Source: Chlorops oryzae (lineage: Eukaryota > Arthropoda > Insecta > Diptera > Chloropidae). Taken from it: a stretch of DNA of 64,000 nucleotides. This document shows, piece by piece, positions 43,292 to 54,574 of this stretch (position 1 is the first letter of the stretch; the number at the start of each line of letters is the position of its first letter). The translations under genes and the position numbers were made by a program. The stretch lies in assembly GCA_020466095.1 (NCBI GenBank), contig CM035806.1, positions 123,927,407-123,991,406 on the forward strand, in the 5' to 3' direction. The notes below the pieces were generated by a model. It saw only the letters and a program-made list of their open reading frames with translations. It ran no database searches and was not told the DNA's origin.

Positions 43292-44941
43292 GGTCATTCC
43301 ATCGTTTCGGGTGTTTCATTTGTACAGTCAAAGTATAAATTTGTATGTATTTTAAAAGAGTATTTTAGCCATTTAAGTGCCTTATTCTCTACGTTTCTAG
43401 TTGTTTTATCTAAATTGTAAAATTAGAACAGTTTGGCATCCAGGATAACGATTTTACAAATCGAAAAGTGTGCGTTTCGGGTGTTTCAAATTTCTGCCTC
43501 TATGTTATGATCATGGTTACATTTACTTGAAATTCAGCGAATTCTTTAAGAAAAATCTTCCTTTAAGTTACAGGCCTCGAAACGAATAATATTTACTAAC
43601 TATCTACCTCATATTTACTTTCACAAGTACCGTTTTACTATTTTTTATTTTAATTTTACATTGTTTCGGGCGTTACCAAGGTTCTGTTTCGGGTGTTACA
43701 AGTACAAAAATTAAACACTTCATATAGAGAGAATCGATGGTTTGTAGTGTCTAGGTACTACAAAATAAGTAAGAAAGAAATAAACATAAATAAAATCAAT
43801 TTTTCTTTATTACGTTGTAGTTATTCAGACTCAGAGTCTGAAAATATTTCGCTGTAACGAAGCTTTCTCTTTACATTTTTAACTTTATCAAATGTGTGTG
43901 TTGAACAACTAGGTTTATCATTAAGATAATCGTTATCGCTATGCGCCGTTTCCGTGTCCCTTTCAATATTGACTTTTTTAAAAACAGATAGTGGCTGCAG
44001 AAACTCTTCAGGCCACATATCCGTCTTCGTGATAGCTATCTCTTGAAAATCTGATTTCGAGTTTCCGGCCACTTTGGTTCGACGCTTATCCAGTACTTCA
44101 AAAAAGTATTTTTTTTGGAGGTTCTTTATACACTTAACATTTTCCCAAAGATCTTTAAAATATGTCGATTGGTTCGCAATATCTTCCTTCGAAATGTAAA
44201 TTAAGTGAATGAAAAGATTTCTTTGACGTAAAAAGTTATAAAATTCCTACTTTCTTTATTATTATTTAGGTGTTTACACCACCAATATGACTTATCCTAA
44301 GTTAACATTAGACATGTGGGTTGATATTATACGAAAAATGGATCTTAAAGCAATACGCACATGTATATCGACAAATGAAAAATTTTAAAACACCCGCACT
44401 GTTTCGGGTGTTACACTTTTTAATTAATCAAAAACCATATTAAATCATTCTCATGCTCAGATATTAATTAGAGGTTCTACTTATCATCACCATAGCCTTA
44501 CTTTTTCAAAATGTTATTACATTAATCAATTTGTAAGGGGTAGTAAAAAAACAATTACCTTATTTTTCGTTTCGGGTGTTACAGTGCCAAAGTAAGAAGA
44601 AAGCACACTTATAAAGTGATAATTATAAATGTTTTCGGGAATGTAACGTAATCCACTAATACTACAATAAATAACCTCAAATGACAAGGTGGCAAAACGT
44701 TTAAAATGTTGAATATTCTTTTTTATTTTTTATTTTTAATATTTCAAGGCACAAGAGTTTTTCAGACGTTCACTTGAATACAGATTTTGAAGACGAATTT
44801 ACTTAAGAATTACGCGTTTCTTCTAATTTTTTTTTGTCGTTCCTTATAATTTGGAATGTTTTCTTTCAAAATTCATCAGATTTAATGCAAAAAGAACATA
44901 TTTAGTTTTTCAACCTCAGTATCGTTTGTCATGGAATGACC
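43292..44941. mobile_element. 1650-bp element nested in Transib, with repeated TTTCGGGTGTT motifs
   Basis: The ends are GGTCATTCCAT and ATGGAATGACC, flanked by CCGAGG on both sides (43286-43291, 44942-44947), suggesting a 6-bp duplication (4 to 6 depending on where the end is drawn). Six copies of TTTCGGGYGTT lie at about 43304, 43476, 43664, 43687, 44402 and 44569. It carries a partial ORF (43821-44072, minus). Superfamily not assigned. Confidence 0.7.
43821..44200 (-). pseudogene. C-terminal ORF fragment in the nested element, unassigned
   Basis: The frame can be followed from about 44200 (YFKDLWENVKCIKNLQKKYF, KRRTKVAGNSKSD) through DMWPEEFLQPLSVFKK to an acidic end, SEIFSDSESE. A tryptophan-containing, basic then acidic tail is common at transposase C termini, but no catalytic motif is present and I do not recognise the family. 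Confidence 0.4.
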
Positions 44942-45053
44942 CCGAGGAATATCAAAAGTGATATATGAAAGCAATCAAAGAAAAATATCATTTAAAATGT
45001 ATAATAATAAAGAACTTTTATTAATTTAAACAGAAATTGAAGCATTAATTAAA

Positions 45054-46878
45054 TTAAGCGTGTTCTTCAATTTTAAGTAGAGACATTATTTCTTCACTGA
45101 ATTCATTACATTTATTTTTTAACGCTCTATTGCTTCTTGATAAAGTTGAAGTCAGTAGATCTGATGAAAACAATAGAGTGTGGAAAAGGTCACACATTGT
45201 ATCTCCACGGCTTGTTTTTCTGGTGCTATGTTCTCGGAATCTCCTCATGTCCTTATTTCTGGCTTCTAAAGCTTCCTCCGACATCATGCCAATGGGCAAT
45301 AAAAAATATTCCGCTATAGTAGGTCCATGAATTAAGATTCTGTGCACACTCGGAGGCATAGGATACCAGGAATAATGTTCAACATATACCTTAGCCGTGT
45401 CCTTACAATATTCGGAAAATGCTTGATTTTTTATTTCTAGCCCACTTGATAAGCAAATCAGAACGACTCCAAATCTACGAATCAATTCTTCTTCTACTTC
45501 AGTAGCTAAATATGCCAAAGAATACTGAGCAAAAAAACGCCGTGCAGTATTACCATTATTTGAATTACCGGTACCCGGGTTCGGCATATCAACAATCAAA
45601 CCCATTGTATTTTTTAAATTTCTCTTATGGTTCTTTGTGCGGACTTATAGATTTCTTTATGCTCTCTCTATAGATCTCTTTATGCCCAGAAACTCTCCAT
45701 ACCTTTAACTGCTTTCTGGAAGCAATATGTAAAATACACTCCAAAAATCTAATATAGGCATGCAAAATAGAAAGTCCGCAATCGTATAAAGTTTCGTCAC
45801 ACTTCCGTTCGTACATAATCTGCAAATTATTCATTTCTTTCGGAGTAGCTTTACAAATTCCACATATTTGTACAGATGTTTCACTGAGAGCGCTAAAGGT
45901 CCTGCCATCTAACATTGTTAGATTCATACTACTTTCAACATTTATTAGCTTTTCTTTAACCTTAATTACAGAAGGCTGGAGTTGAGATATTTCTTTTCGA
46001 ATATTTGAGGTCTCATTTATAATTAAATCTTTAGTTTCTTTCTCAAAACATATTTTGATAGGACGGCAAAATCTCACGGAGGAGTGTGAAGCATTTTTCC
46101 AAATTATTAAATTTTCATCAACAGTTTTCAATTGTAGCGGAACCATGCAGATCGAAAAAATATGGCTGTCATTGAAATCACTTTCGTCGTTTTCACATTT
46201 TTGGTTATACTGAGAATGACTAGAACTCCCATCGCAACCCCATTTCACATCTAAAATTAAGCCAAGAGCAACCACGTCTGGATTTTCTTCTAAGACTTCA
46301 CGAGTGCTTTCGATTTGTGTTATTCTTTCAATTGTATGATTGAGGAGCGCCTGAAGTTTAACTTCTGCTGATTTCGAAGTAACACAAATCTGATCAGGAT
46401 AGCATTTCTTTTTTGCTTCCAACAACAAATTGTACGGGGGGTATATATTGGCAAGCTTAGTCTTCGCACCCTGCTGTATGAGCGTATAAGAATATTGGCT
46501 CAGGTGGCAGTCCACATACAGTGATAGAGCTTCTTCAGGAGCATACTTACTACATTTTAATTCGGGTGACGACATCTGTTTTTGTAAAGTATTTGCCATC
46601 TCAGATGAAGTTGTTGCTGCTTTTAGTACTTATGCTACATTTTGAAGACCAACGTGGTTTAAACTTACACGAGCAGCATATGCGAGCTCTTCATGACTGT
46701 AGCTTTGAACCAAAAATTGTACTCTTGCACTTTTTGCAGATTCACAAAGACTTTCAAAATCAACATGAGGCCTTCCTTGATTACATGACAATGAAGTTGA
46801 TTTATCAGTTTCAAAAACTAAACATTTTTCCAGCCAAGATGAATAGTCTCGCATCATTTTGCCCTTAGATCGTCCCAC
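45054..46878 (-). pseudogene. Transib transposase (RAG1-like), frame-broken
   Basis: Three frames in line on the minus strand (46630-46878, 45625-46599, 45054-45605). The RAG1-like core shows DVKWGCDGSSSHSQYNQ (first Asp region), LDGRTFSALSETS with CGICKATPKEMN (second Asp and zinc pair) and SEEALEARNKDMRRFRE (catalytic Glu). GLIVDMPNPGTG and NGNTARRFF, then WYPMPPSVHRILIHG, are also classic Transib stretches. Breaks lie near 46610 and 45615, where a few bases are lost or gained. It would bind the CACAGTG ends and cut by a hairpin mechanism. This copy is inactive as read. Confidence 0.88.
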
Positions 46879-47562
46879 TTTCCGCCACTTAGCTTGAAGA
46901 TTAGTTAAAAAAATGGATATCTGCTTTTTACAGCTTATACAAAAGTCACTATCCTAGTCTGCAATTGTGAGTTTACGATTGTAAACATCATTACTTTTCT
47001 TGCTACAGTCCCGTTCAGTTACCCAAACATGAAACAAATCATTTCGAGAAATCGACTACATTCTTGATTTGGCGCAGGATGGCGCGGATGAATCGTTTGT
47101 AAATCGATTAGGGAGTAAACAAAAACTCAAAATCAGTTAAAATTATTTTAATGTAACGTAATGCACAACTTTGGCAAGCTTTGAAATCTTCGATTCCACA
47201 GTTCTGAATGCATTCACTTTTGTATTTATATAAATGGCGTTTATCTTAATTATTAAAGCTGTTAAGTCCTGAAATTTATGTTTTTTCAATAGTATATTGA
47301 ATAAACTTTAAAACAGAACAATCAAAACGAAAAAAAATATAACCGTAACTGTTCACTTCGCTTTTCCATTCTCACGTAAAAACTTTGAACTTGAACTTTG
47401 AACATCAACTACTTATGAGAGCACGATGTAATTGGCAACTTTGACAGCTAACAGCTGACCTACTATGAGAATAAAAACAAAACAAACAATAGATAGTTCC
47501 ATTGTGGACATCTGGTTTGCAAAAAGCACTAAAAAAAATACCAACTCCAAAGCCAAATTTCC
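46879..47562. other. 5' region of the Transib transposase gene
   Basis: Between the transposase N terminus and the right TIR. Coding-like words continue in a broken frame to about 46960 (minus). The rest is AT-rich untranslated sequence. Confidence 0.45.
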
Positions 47563-47602
47563 TACTTTTTAGCTCCTAAACAGCTCAAAAGTGCCACTGT
47601 GC

Positions 47603-48965
47603 GTAGGTGCCCCAGTTGATCCAAGGACATGAACGAGAAGCTAGGCAAATTGGAGGTCAGGACTGGAACAACCATTGCGCAGGCTTCAATCTGTATCTTA
47701 GAGTCGATAGGTGACTTATGTAAAAATTGACACATTTTCGTACTATGTGCCGAAACGGCTCCGTTGAGGCCGGAAATTTGTGCTTGGATGGATTTCGTTG
47801 GAAGGCGAAGAAGATGCTGAAGGCGCTCAGTGATGAGAGTCACTTCTGAACCGGGATCAATTAGTGCGAGAAAAGAATATGAGACTCCACAATGTTGAAT
47901 TTCAACCATAGCCGTTCCTAAGAGCACGTTCTTTGGACGTATGTGGAAGGAGGATTGGATGTTGAGAACACGATTGTTCTGACAGGTAGAGGTGATTTCA
48001 AGAGAATCGGTCGAGGTTTGAAGACCAGGCGGCAAAAAGGGAGATGTGGACTGTATTTGCGTTGAGTTAGCTAAAGGCACAGGTGATAAACTCGTGTTGT
48101 TGGAAGAAGTAGGAAACGAGTGCTCAATAGGAGATAAGTCGGAGCTGGATTGGGGAATATTTGAATTGTTGGTTCCATCTCGATGAAGGAAGGTATGATG
48201 TTTTTGTTTACATGTTTGCTTTTGCAATCCTTTATGACATCTGAAGCCGCCAAACAATTCAGACAAAGCTTTAATCTTTTGGCGGCCGTGAATATTTCAA
48301 TAGCTTTTTGTCGGAGAAATTGGGGACAATTTCGAATAGAGTGAGGCTCAGAACATAGCTTGCATTGGACAGGTGTCGAGGTAGCGTTTGTTTGGAAGGC
48401 CTGTGCGTTCTTTGTTTTGGAACCACTAGCAGCGGATTTTTGAGATGCTGGCGAAGAGTTGCGCAAATTTGAAATGGCCTCCAATGATTTAAATCGTTGC
48501 GTCAAGAAATTATTCATTTCGGCCCAGTTCGAAATGTCAAATCTATTTTTAAGTGATTGTTTCCATATCGCAAGGGAAACTTCTGGTAGCCTAACAGAAC
48601 AGAGATACACAAGCATAGCGTCCCAATGACTGGTGTCGACCGACTGTTGTTGTAAGGAGGACAAACAATTGTTGATAGTTCTTTGCAAATATTTTATTTT
48701 TTTGCCTTCCTCTCCTGTCACAGGGGGAAGACTAAAAAGAATTTTAAATTGACTGTTTATAATAATTCGTTTATTCTTGTAACGCTCTTGAAGATTCTTC
48801 CAGGCTTGTTCGAAGCCGTCGTTAGTGAGAGGAGATTATTTAACAATTTCTAATGCCTCGCCGCTGGTCTTTTTCAAAAGATGGAACAGTTTTTATACTT
48901 TGGAGAGTCTTGAATTTCGAATATACACGGCGGAGAAAACATCACGAAAGGATGACCAAGTCGTA
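47603..48965 (-). pseudogene. BEL/Pao gag-protease fragment
   Basis: From 48965 downwards: gag-like RDVFSAVYI, KKTSGEALEIV, SLPPVTGEEGKKIKY and WDAMLVYLC, then zinc knuckles (CKLCSEPHSIRNCPQF, CLNCLAASDVIKDC). After a frame change near 48200-48230 come KHHTFLHRDG and an aspartic protease (FLALIDPGSEVTLI). The catalytic DSG reads DPG, a likely loss of function. It is cut at 47602 by the Transib element and at 48965 by an RTE-like LINE. It is a different BEL lineage from the intact element at 33-39 kb. Confidence 0.78.
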
Positions 48966-50060
48966 TAATCTTCTTCTTCTTCTTGCGTGCTTAACTATCC
49001 CGGTCTATCCCGAGGTCCGGAAAACGCGACCAGTTCCTCCTTTTTGTTCTGTCGGTTGCATCATCCGAGGTAAGTCCTACAGCCTCTAGGTCCCATTTTA
49101 TTGTGTCCATCCAGCGCTGTTTCGGACGCCCCCGTTTTCTGCTACCTTGGATTTCCAGTGCGTAGCCTGTCTTTGCCAAAGTCTCCTCGTTTGCTCTCAG
49201 GACGTGTCCATACCAGCGTAGCCTTGCTTCTCGCATTTTTCCAATAATTGGCGCAACTCCATAGCGTCTACGGATGTCTACGTTTGGAATATGATCAAGA
49301 CGAGTGAGTCCGGATATCCAGCGAAGCATCTTTGTTTCCATAACACTAACCTTTTTTTCTGCTACTTTCGTTGCTGGTAGACATTCGGTACTATAAAGAG
49401 CGACTGGCCTGATGACTGTGCGGTAAATTTTGGATTTTAAGCGGTCGCTTATCTTTTTATCGCACATAACACCAGTCGTTGAACGCCACTTGAGCCAAGC
49501 GGCGTTAACTCTCTCAGTAACTTCGCGAGTGATCGTCCCGTCAGCAAAAAGTGTCGACCCAAGATATTTAAATTTTTCCGTCCTTGGTAGGTCAGTGTTA
49601 TTTATTTTGATGGTCCCTGCTTCGCAATTGTCTGTTGTCATGTATTCTGTTTTTCCGACATTCAAACGTAGTCCAATCATAGACAATCTATCATGCCAGT
49701 CTTGTACTTGTTGCTGTAAGTTGTTTTTATTGGTGAGGCAAGAAGAACGTCATCTGCATATAGTAACGTCCAGGGAGGTGATATTTGTAGGTCTTCGGTA
49801 ATTGAATCCATAACTAATATGAACAAAAGAGTAGATAGAGCTGATCCTTGGTGAACGCCTACAGATATTGAAAATTCAGATGCAATTCAGGCAGCAGAAT
49901 GTACTCGACTTTTGGGATTTGCATACAGTAGTTTTACCCACATAATAAGTTCTTCCGGCACTAAGTGTTTTCTCAAAGCATACCAAATGAGATCATGAGG
50001 AACGCGATCAAATGCCTTTTTTTAATCAAGGAAGGCCATATGAAGTGGTACTTGTTAGAA
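48966..50060 (-). pseudogene. RTE/BovB-like LINE, 5'-truncated
   Basis: The open part (48991-49686) reads NVGKTEYM, RTEKFKYLGSTLF, VIRPVALYSTECLP, KVSVMETKMLRWISGLTR, REARLRWYGHVLR and RGRPKQRWMDTIKWDLE, characteristic of the RTE/BovB RT C terminus. The catalytic YADD (LLYADDVLLAS) is found in another frame at about 49744-49766. GVHQGSALSTLLF and KKAFDRVPHDLIWYALRKH-like words continue to about 50030. The 3' end has a (GAA)n tail at about 48970, abutting the BEL fragment. Dead. Confidence 0.82.
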
Positions 50061-50880
50061 CGAAGTTCTTTATGAAACGATAGCGACAGGGGACCTAGTC
50101 GAGAAAAAGTGAAAAACCGCTATAAAATCCGCGTTACCTAAATTGAAGTTCGCAAAAAAGGGTATAATAACCTTTGCAAAAAGAAAGAAATATACATATA
50201 TTTACGTAAAATGACTTGCTGATGCGGCCGAGATATTATACTTTTTTAGGCGACACTTATTTCCAACGATATCCCGAAAAAACAATTAATTATTAAATTC
50301 AGAAACTACACAGACACATACAAGCATAAATGCATTCAAACAAAACAAAACAATATGTGGTGCTGCCAGACTGAACGTTTTCAGAATAACTCCGATTAGT
50401 AGGTTGTTGCAAATATATAAGGGCATTTTAGGTACCTTATAATTTTTTTGCGCTATCAAAGTATACGTCAATTCGTACATAATTAAAACATATTTAAAAT
50501 CATCGTCTGTACTCCGGGGGCTGCGGATGTAATATCGGTGTGAAAAATATCGATACTTTAAAACATCTTTGTGTATGAAAATTCGCATTTTCGAGACTAT
50601 CTCATTTGCGATGGAAAACCCTTTACACGTATGATTTTTCAGTTCCAGTATATTCTGCTTATCTAACTTAGCACTTTGAGGGCTCAACGCTATTAAAGTA
50701 AATTGAAAGGACGTAACGAGCTCACTACTTTGAAGAAAGGAAATCAGAGCTGAAACTTCGATGACAGGTCGACAGAAATATAGGAAATGTGTGACTTAAA
50801 TGCAACCCTGTGAGTCCGATTACTTGTAATAAGCGTATGCGTTCAAGTAGCGAAAGTAAGTCAAAGTACTTATTTGTTTT
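50061..50880. other. No recognisable feature
   Basis: AT-rich. A 133-codon open frame (50286-50687, minus) has no recognisable domain and odd composition, and is not called as a gene. Confidence 0.4.
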
Positions 50881-51480
50881 TATACCCAGCGTAAGCAACG
50901 TATACTACGGTATCTTGTAACAGCCAGAATAACGCTCCGTAGATATAGACATATGTATATATATATTCTTGATCAGGATCAAAAATTCGATTTAGACATG
51001 TCCGTCTGTCCGTCCGTCCGTGTCCGGATCTCATCCGAAACGGCTGGACCAATCAAGTCGAAATGTGGCACACAGGTATATCGGGGTCCGAGTATGATCC
51101 TAACTAAAAATGGAAGACATCCGCTCACTGCCACGCCCACAAATAAATTTAATGTGTTTTCAGTAAAATGCTTGTACCTTGCGAACCACTCAACACATTT
51201 CATTGATATTTGGTGTACTGGTAAACTACAAAAAGGGACATATCCTGGAAAAAAATGGACGCCGCCCTCCGTGAGCCACGCCCACAAATAAGGGCTTATC
51301 GTAACTTGTGAAGTAAAAGCCGTAGAAGCTTCAAATTCGCAACATAGGTTGACCAAGGCGAAGGAAAGGTGTAGGAAAAAATTTTATGTGGCTCGCTCAA
51401 TGCCACGCCCACAAATGAAGATTTTTGGTAACTTTAGTAATTTTGATATGAATTGTACCCTCAAGGTATGCATGTCAATA
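50881..51480 (+). repeat. Family B repeat (mini-me/DINE-like), forward
   Basis: TATACCCAGCGTAAGCAACG at the start, then (TA)n at about 50950, TTCTTGATCAGGATCAAAAA and a (GTCC)n tract at 50999-51022. Tandem blocks with CACGCCCACAAAT follow. A conserved core between (TA)n and (GTCY)n is the signature described for dipteran mini-me elements. Inverted relative to the copy at 61219-62007. Confidence 0.78.
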
Positions 51481-52554
51481 TTTAAGGCTAAATTTTCCTA
51501 TTAGGTTTGAGTATTTTCCAGTGAAATTTTGTTCGAGCTATAATGCGTGATAAACATAATTTCACTATATATTTCTGATATCGTGGTTATGTTGCAATAT
51601 TTTGAGGAAACCCCACGTTTTTTAATATCAACATTTTTCGATGCATACTTTTGGGGACTCAATTTGAAGAGACTTCATACCAAACTTCGAAGGCAATTCG
51701 GCACGGGTTATCGTGATCCAATCCCAATAATATTTAATATTTAAGCTAATAGGACTATTTAGAAAAAATAGGGGTATGGGTATGCGTTTAAGAAAAATTA
51801 CTTTCATATTTTTGGGACACCCTAATGTACATACTTATGTATCTACGGATTTTAGTTCTAGATGTAAGAAGATCCTCACAAAACTAATATACAATGTTTA
51901 AGCTGGATATGAAAATTAAATATTCAGCCCTATTATAAATGAATGTTTTCCGGGAATTTGTTCCCGAGAAATTTTTCTCCGTACAAAACAGGAAGTATTC
52001 TAAGCAGACCTGGGCAGTCCAATTATAAAATTGAAATTGATTACACACTTCCCGTATGAATTATTAACGAAATGAAAAACAAATATTTTTCCTCCACAAT
52101 AATGATTTATTGGGCTCAATTAAAGGAAAAATTAATTATATTAATTTTTTTTTATGTTTATAACAGAAGTGGTTATGAATTAAGATATATGGAAAAGGTA
52201 GGCAAAACATGCCAGTAAACCCAAAACTTTCAATGTTCATACCATTTTACTCTTGAGAAGGTTGAAAAGAGTATGTGTATATAAATAGAAATATTTTTTT
52301 CGCACTCTTTACCCACCATTTCTATATTATAACAAATTTCAAATGTGATCATTTTTTTTTTTTAATTCTTCTCAATGACAAATGTTAGACAAAAGATCAT
52401 ATCTATAATGTGGACTACGGCCATATGTCAAACGAAATCTACTAAGATTCCGTTAGTTAATGCCATGCTAATTTGGATTTCGGTTTTGTTTTAAGTACAG
52501 GATTTTTCATCTGGCAAGGAAAAAATTATAAACTTTTGCGTCCATATATGGCTT
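51481..52554. other. No recognisable feature
   Basis: About 1.1 kb AT-rich, with no credible ORF, terminal repeat or RNA gene. Confidence 0.4.
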
Positions 52555-52644
52555 CGTATGCGAGAAGGGGTTAATTACAATTACTTGTAATGGTAATTGA
52601 AGAATATTGGAAAATTTTGAATTACAATTACTTGTAATGTAATG
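52555..52644. repeat. AATTACAATTACTTG simple repeat, left part
   Basis: Degenerate AATTACAATTACTTGTAAT units; related units resume at 58515-58570 and 59095-59175, so one simple-repeat tract was split by the LOA LINE and the SINE. Confidence 0.7.
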
Positions 52645-53323
52645 ATGGTCGCCTCCTCGTGGTACATCCTGGGTAACGCTAAATGACCTCCATCTCTTGG
52701 CATGAGCGGAACCGTCTCTTGACCCCTCTTCGTCCTCTAAATTGATTAGTCGACCCCTGGGCTGTCGGGAGGGCAATTCCGTTACCTGAGTACGTCGGCT
52801 GAACCCCATCGGAAATGGCTTTCGGGCTAATGCCCCAACCGTCTCCGTCCTGTTAAAACCTGGCAAGTCTCAAGGTACGTTTAAAGCTCGTCGCCATTCA
52901 GTTGGCCGTGCAGGTCCTGTTGAGTTCTCTCCTGGTTAGCACCCGATCTGGCTCTGAGTTCATCACCCCATAAAGGGATGAACCAACCCTCGCATGACCT
53001 CCCTGCCTCGGCATAGACAACCATAGGATCATTATGGGTGACTGCACAACGAGCGGAGATAGCGGCCTTGAGTTGGGACCCTTATAGCATGGACAAGTCC
53101 TCAACATACAACAAAAAACCTTCGCCCAGCCTAAAAGGGGGGGCCCTTGTTTCTCAACCAAAAGGTGGAAACCAAAAGCCTACACTTCGTAGGCAAACTA
53201 AGTCTACCCAGCCTAGGACGCCGCAGGTTCCAGCTCTTGCTGCCTGCGGCACTTCTGCTGGTACTCTGTCGGACAAGCCTAGTACCAGCAAAAGCGTAAC
53301 AGCTACTGCTCTGAGCGGGTTGC

Positions 53324-54574
53324 TTGCTCTTGCCGGCCAGACGAGCGGAACTCGCCGTCCGAGCGGACCAGCGCAACCGATGCGTGGGGACTGCCGACGC
53401 CAATACTGGCACGACCAGGGTAAGCGCGTCCACAGCCGCCTATAGGACCAGAAGATCGGCCTATCGAATTCTGGAAAAACTGGGCAAAATACCGGAAGCT
53501 GAGCTTTCCGGAGAGGAAAAGGCTCGTCTGGAATGGGCAAGGAAGAATCTCACCTTCCGCGCCCCCAATCCACAGCCTAGGTCCAACACTACCACCAGTA
53601 AGGTGGAAAGCCCTCTTCTCAAACGACAGAGGTCGGATGCGAAGACACAGTCTGCCACCCAGGCTCAGCCACCGAAGTGACCTCGGGTAGTGGTCGCCAG
53701 ACCCAGGACAAACAAGCCCTTCAGCGAAATCGCTAGGGAAAGTTTGGTCTGGGTCGTGGTCGACCGAGGTAATGCGGACGGCAACATCCTACCAGGAAAG
53801 TGGAAGATGGTGCAAGCCGCATTACTTCGCAGCTATAAGGGCATCCTGTCTGGAAATTTTGGTCCACCACCGAAGTGCAGAGACGTGGGTTGGTATCAGG
53901 ACCAACTGAAGCTCAACGCCTGTGAAGATCAACGCTCGGCGGAGCTTTACAAGGCTGCAATAGCTGCTATCGGCGAGGTTTGGCCAGGCGCCAAACTAGA
54001 GGTCAGAACCAGGCATCAGATCGCCAACAGGCCCAGATCCCGGGTTCTCGTACCAGAAGATCCTTGCTCTCCTGAGGAGATCCTCGAGCTGTTGAAAGTC
54101 GGAAACCCGGACCTTCCAGTACATGATTGGAATGTCGCTAAGGTGAGCGACGCCAAAAGAAGCCTGCGGGAGGCGCTGGTGATTCTAAATGAAGAATCAC
54201 TAGCTCCTCTCGCAGCAATAAATGGTCGTATCTCCTACGGTTTCGAAGAGGTATGACTTCGGGTCTACAAGGATGACAAGGCCCAGACATCGAGCGAGAT
54301 TGCCCCAGGTGCTTCATCGGGGACAATCACCGGACCATCCCTGGTTCGTGATGCTGACTAATTGTCTAGCGACAATGGGACCAGCAAGGACGCCAGGAGC
54401 TCGGTCTCGGTGTTGGAGTGCATGGGAGATTACTTCTCCATGCATGGCCTGACTGAGGCTCAACTTCGAGGGGAGGCAATGTCTGAGGATGACACCGACC
54501 TTGCCGACGCCAGCATTATTGCAGCTGGTAATGATGAGGGTGAAGGTTCTGCAGATAAACCTTCACCACTCTAA
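53324..54574 (+). pseudogene. LOA-type ORF1 (DUF4780-like gag)
   Basis: One frame throughout, with an in-frame TGA near 53678 and further stops near 54254 and 54358. It reads YRILEKLGKIPEAELSGEEK, a basic linker, then the DUF4780-like domain (LVWVVVDRGNADGNILPGKW to about residue 190 of the second part, VSDAKRSLREALVILNEESL). The last part is acidic (SEDDTDLADASIIAA). The region from 52645 to 53323 is probably 5' UTR plus an N-terminal coding part in poor condition. The RNA-binding role is inferred from family. Confidence 0.65.

Larger units (their letters stand above)
43109..47601. mobile_element. Transib element with a nested insertion
   Basis: Left end CACTGTGGCACTTTTGAGC, right end the reverse complement of CACAGTGGCACTTTTGAGC; at least 34 bp match (through CTGTTTAGGAGCTAAAA). 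Transib termini start with a CACWRTG heptamer akin to V(D)J RSS. The transposase is on the minus strand. Without the nested 1650-bp element and its 6-bp duplication the length is about 2.84 kb, normal for Transib. GTAGG occurs on both sides (43097-43101, 47603-47607) but with extra bases between it and the ends. Confidence 0.85.

Noticed and set aside
49430..49801. 123-codon plus-strand ORF
   Set aside because: Antisense of the RTE-like reverse transcriptase.
50286..50687. 133-codon ORF as a host gene
   Set aside because: No domain, odd composition, no splice or promoter context; likely chance.
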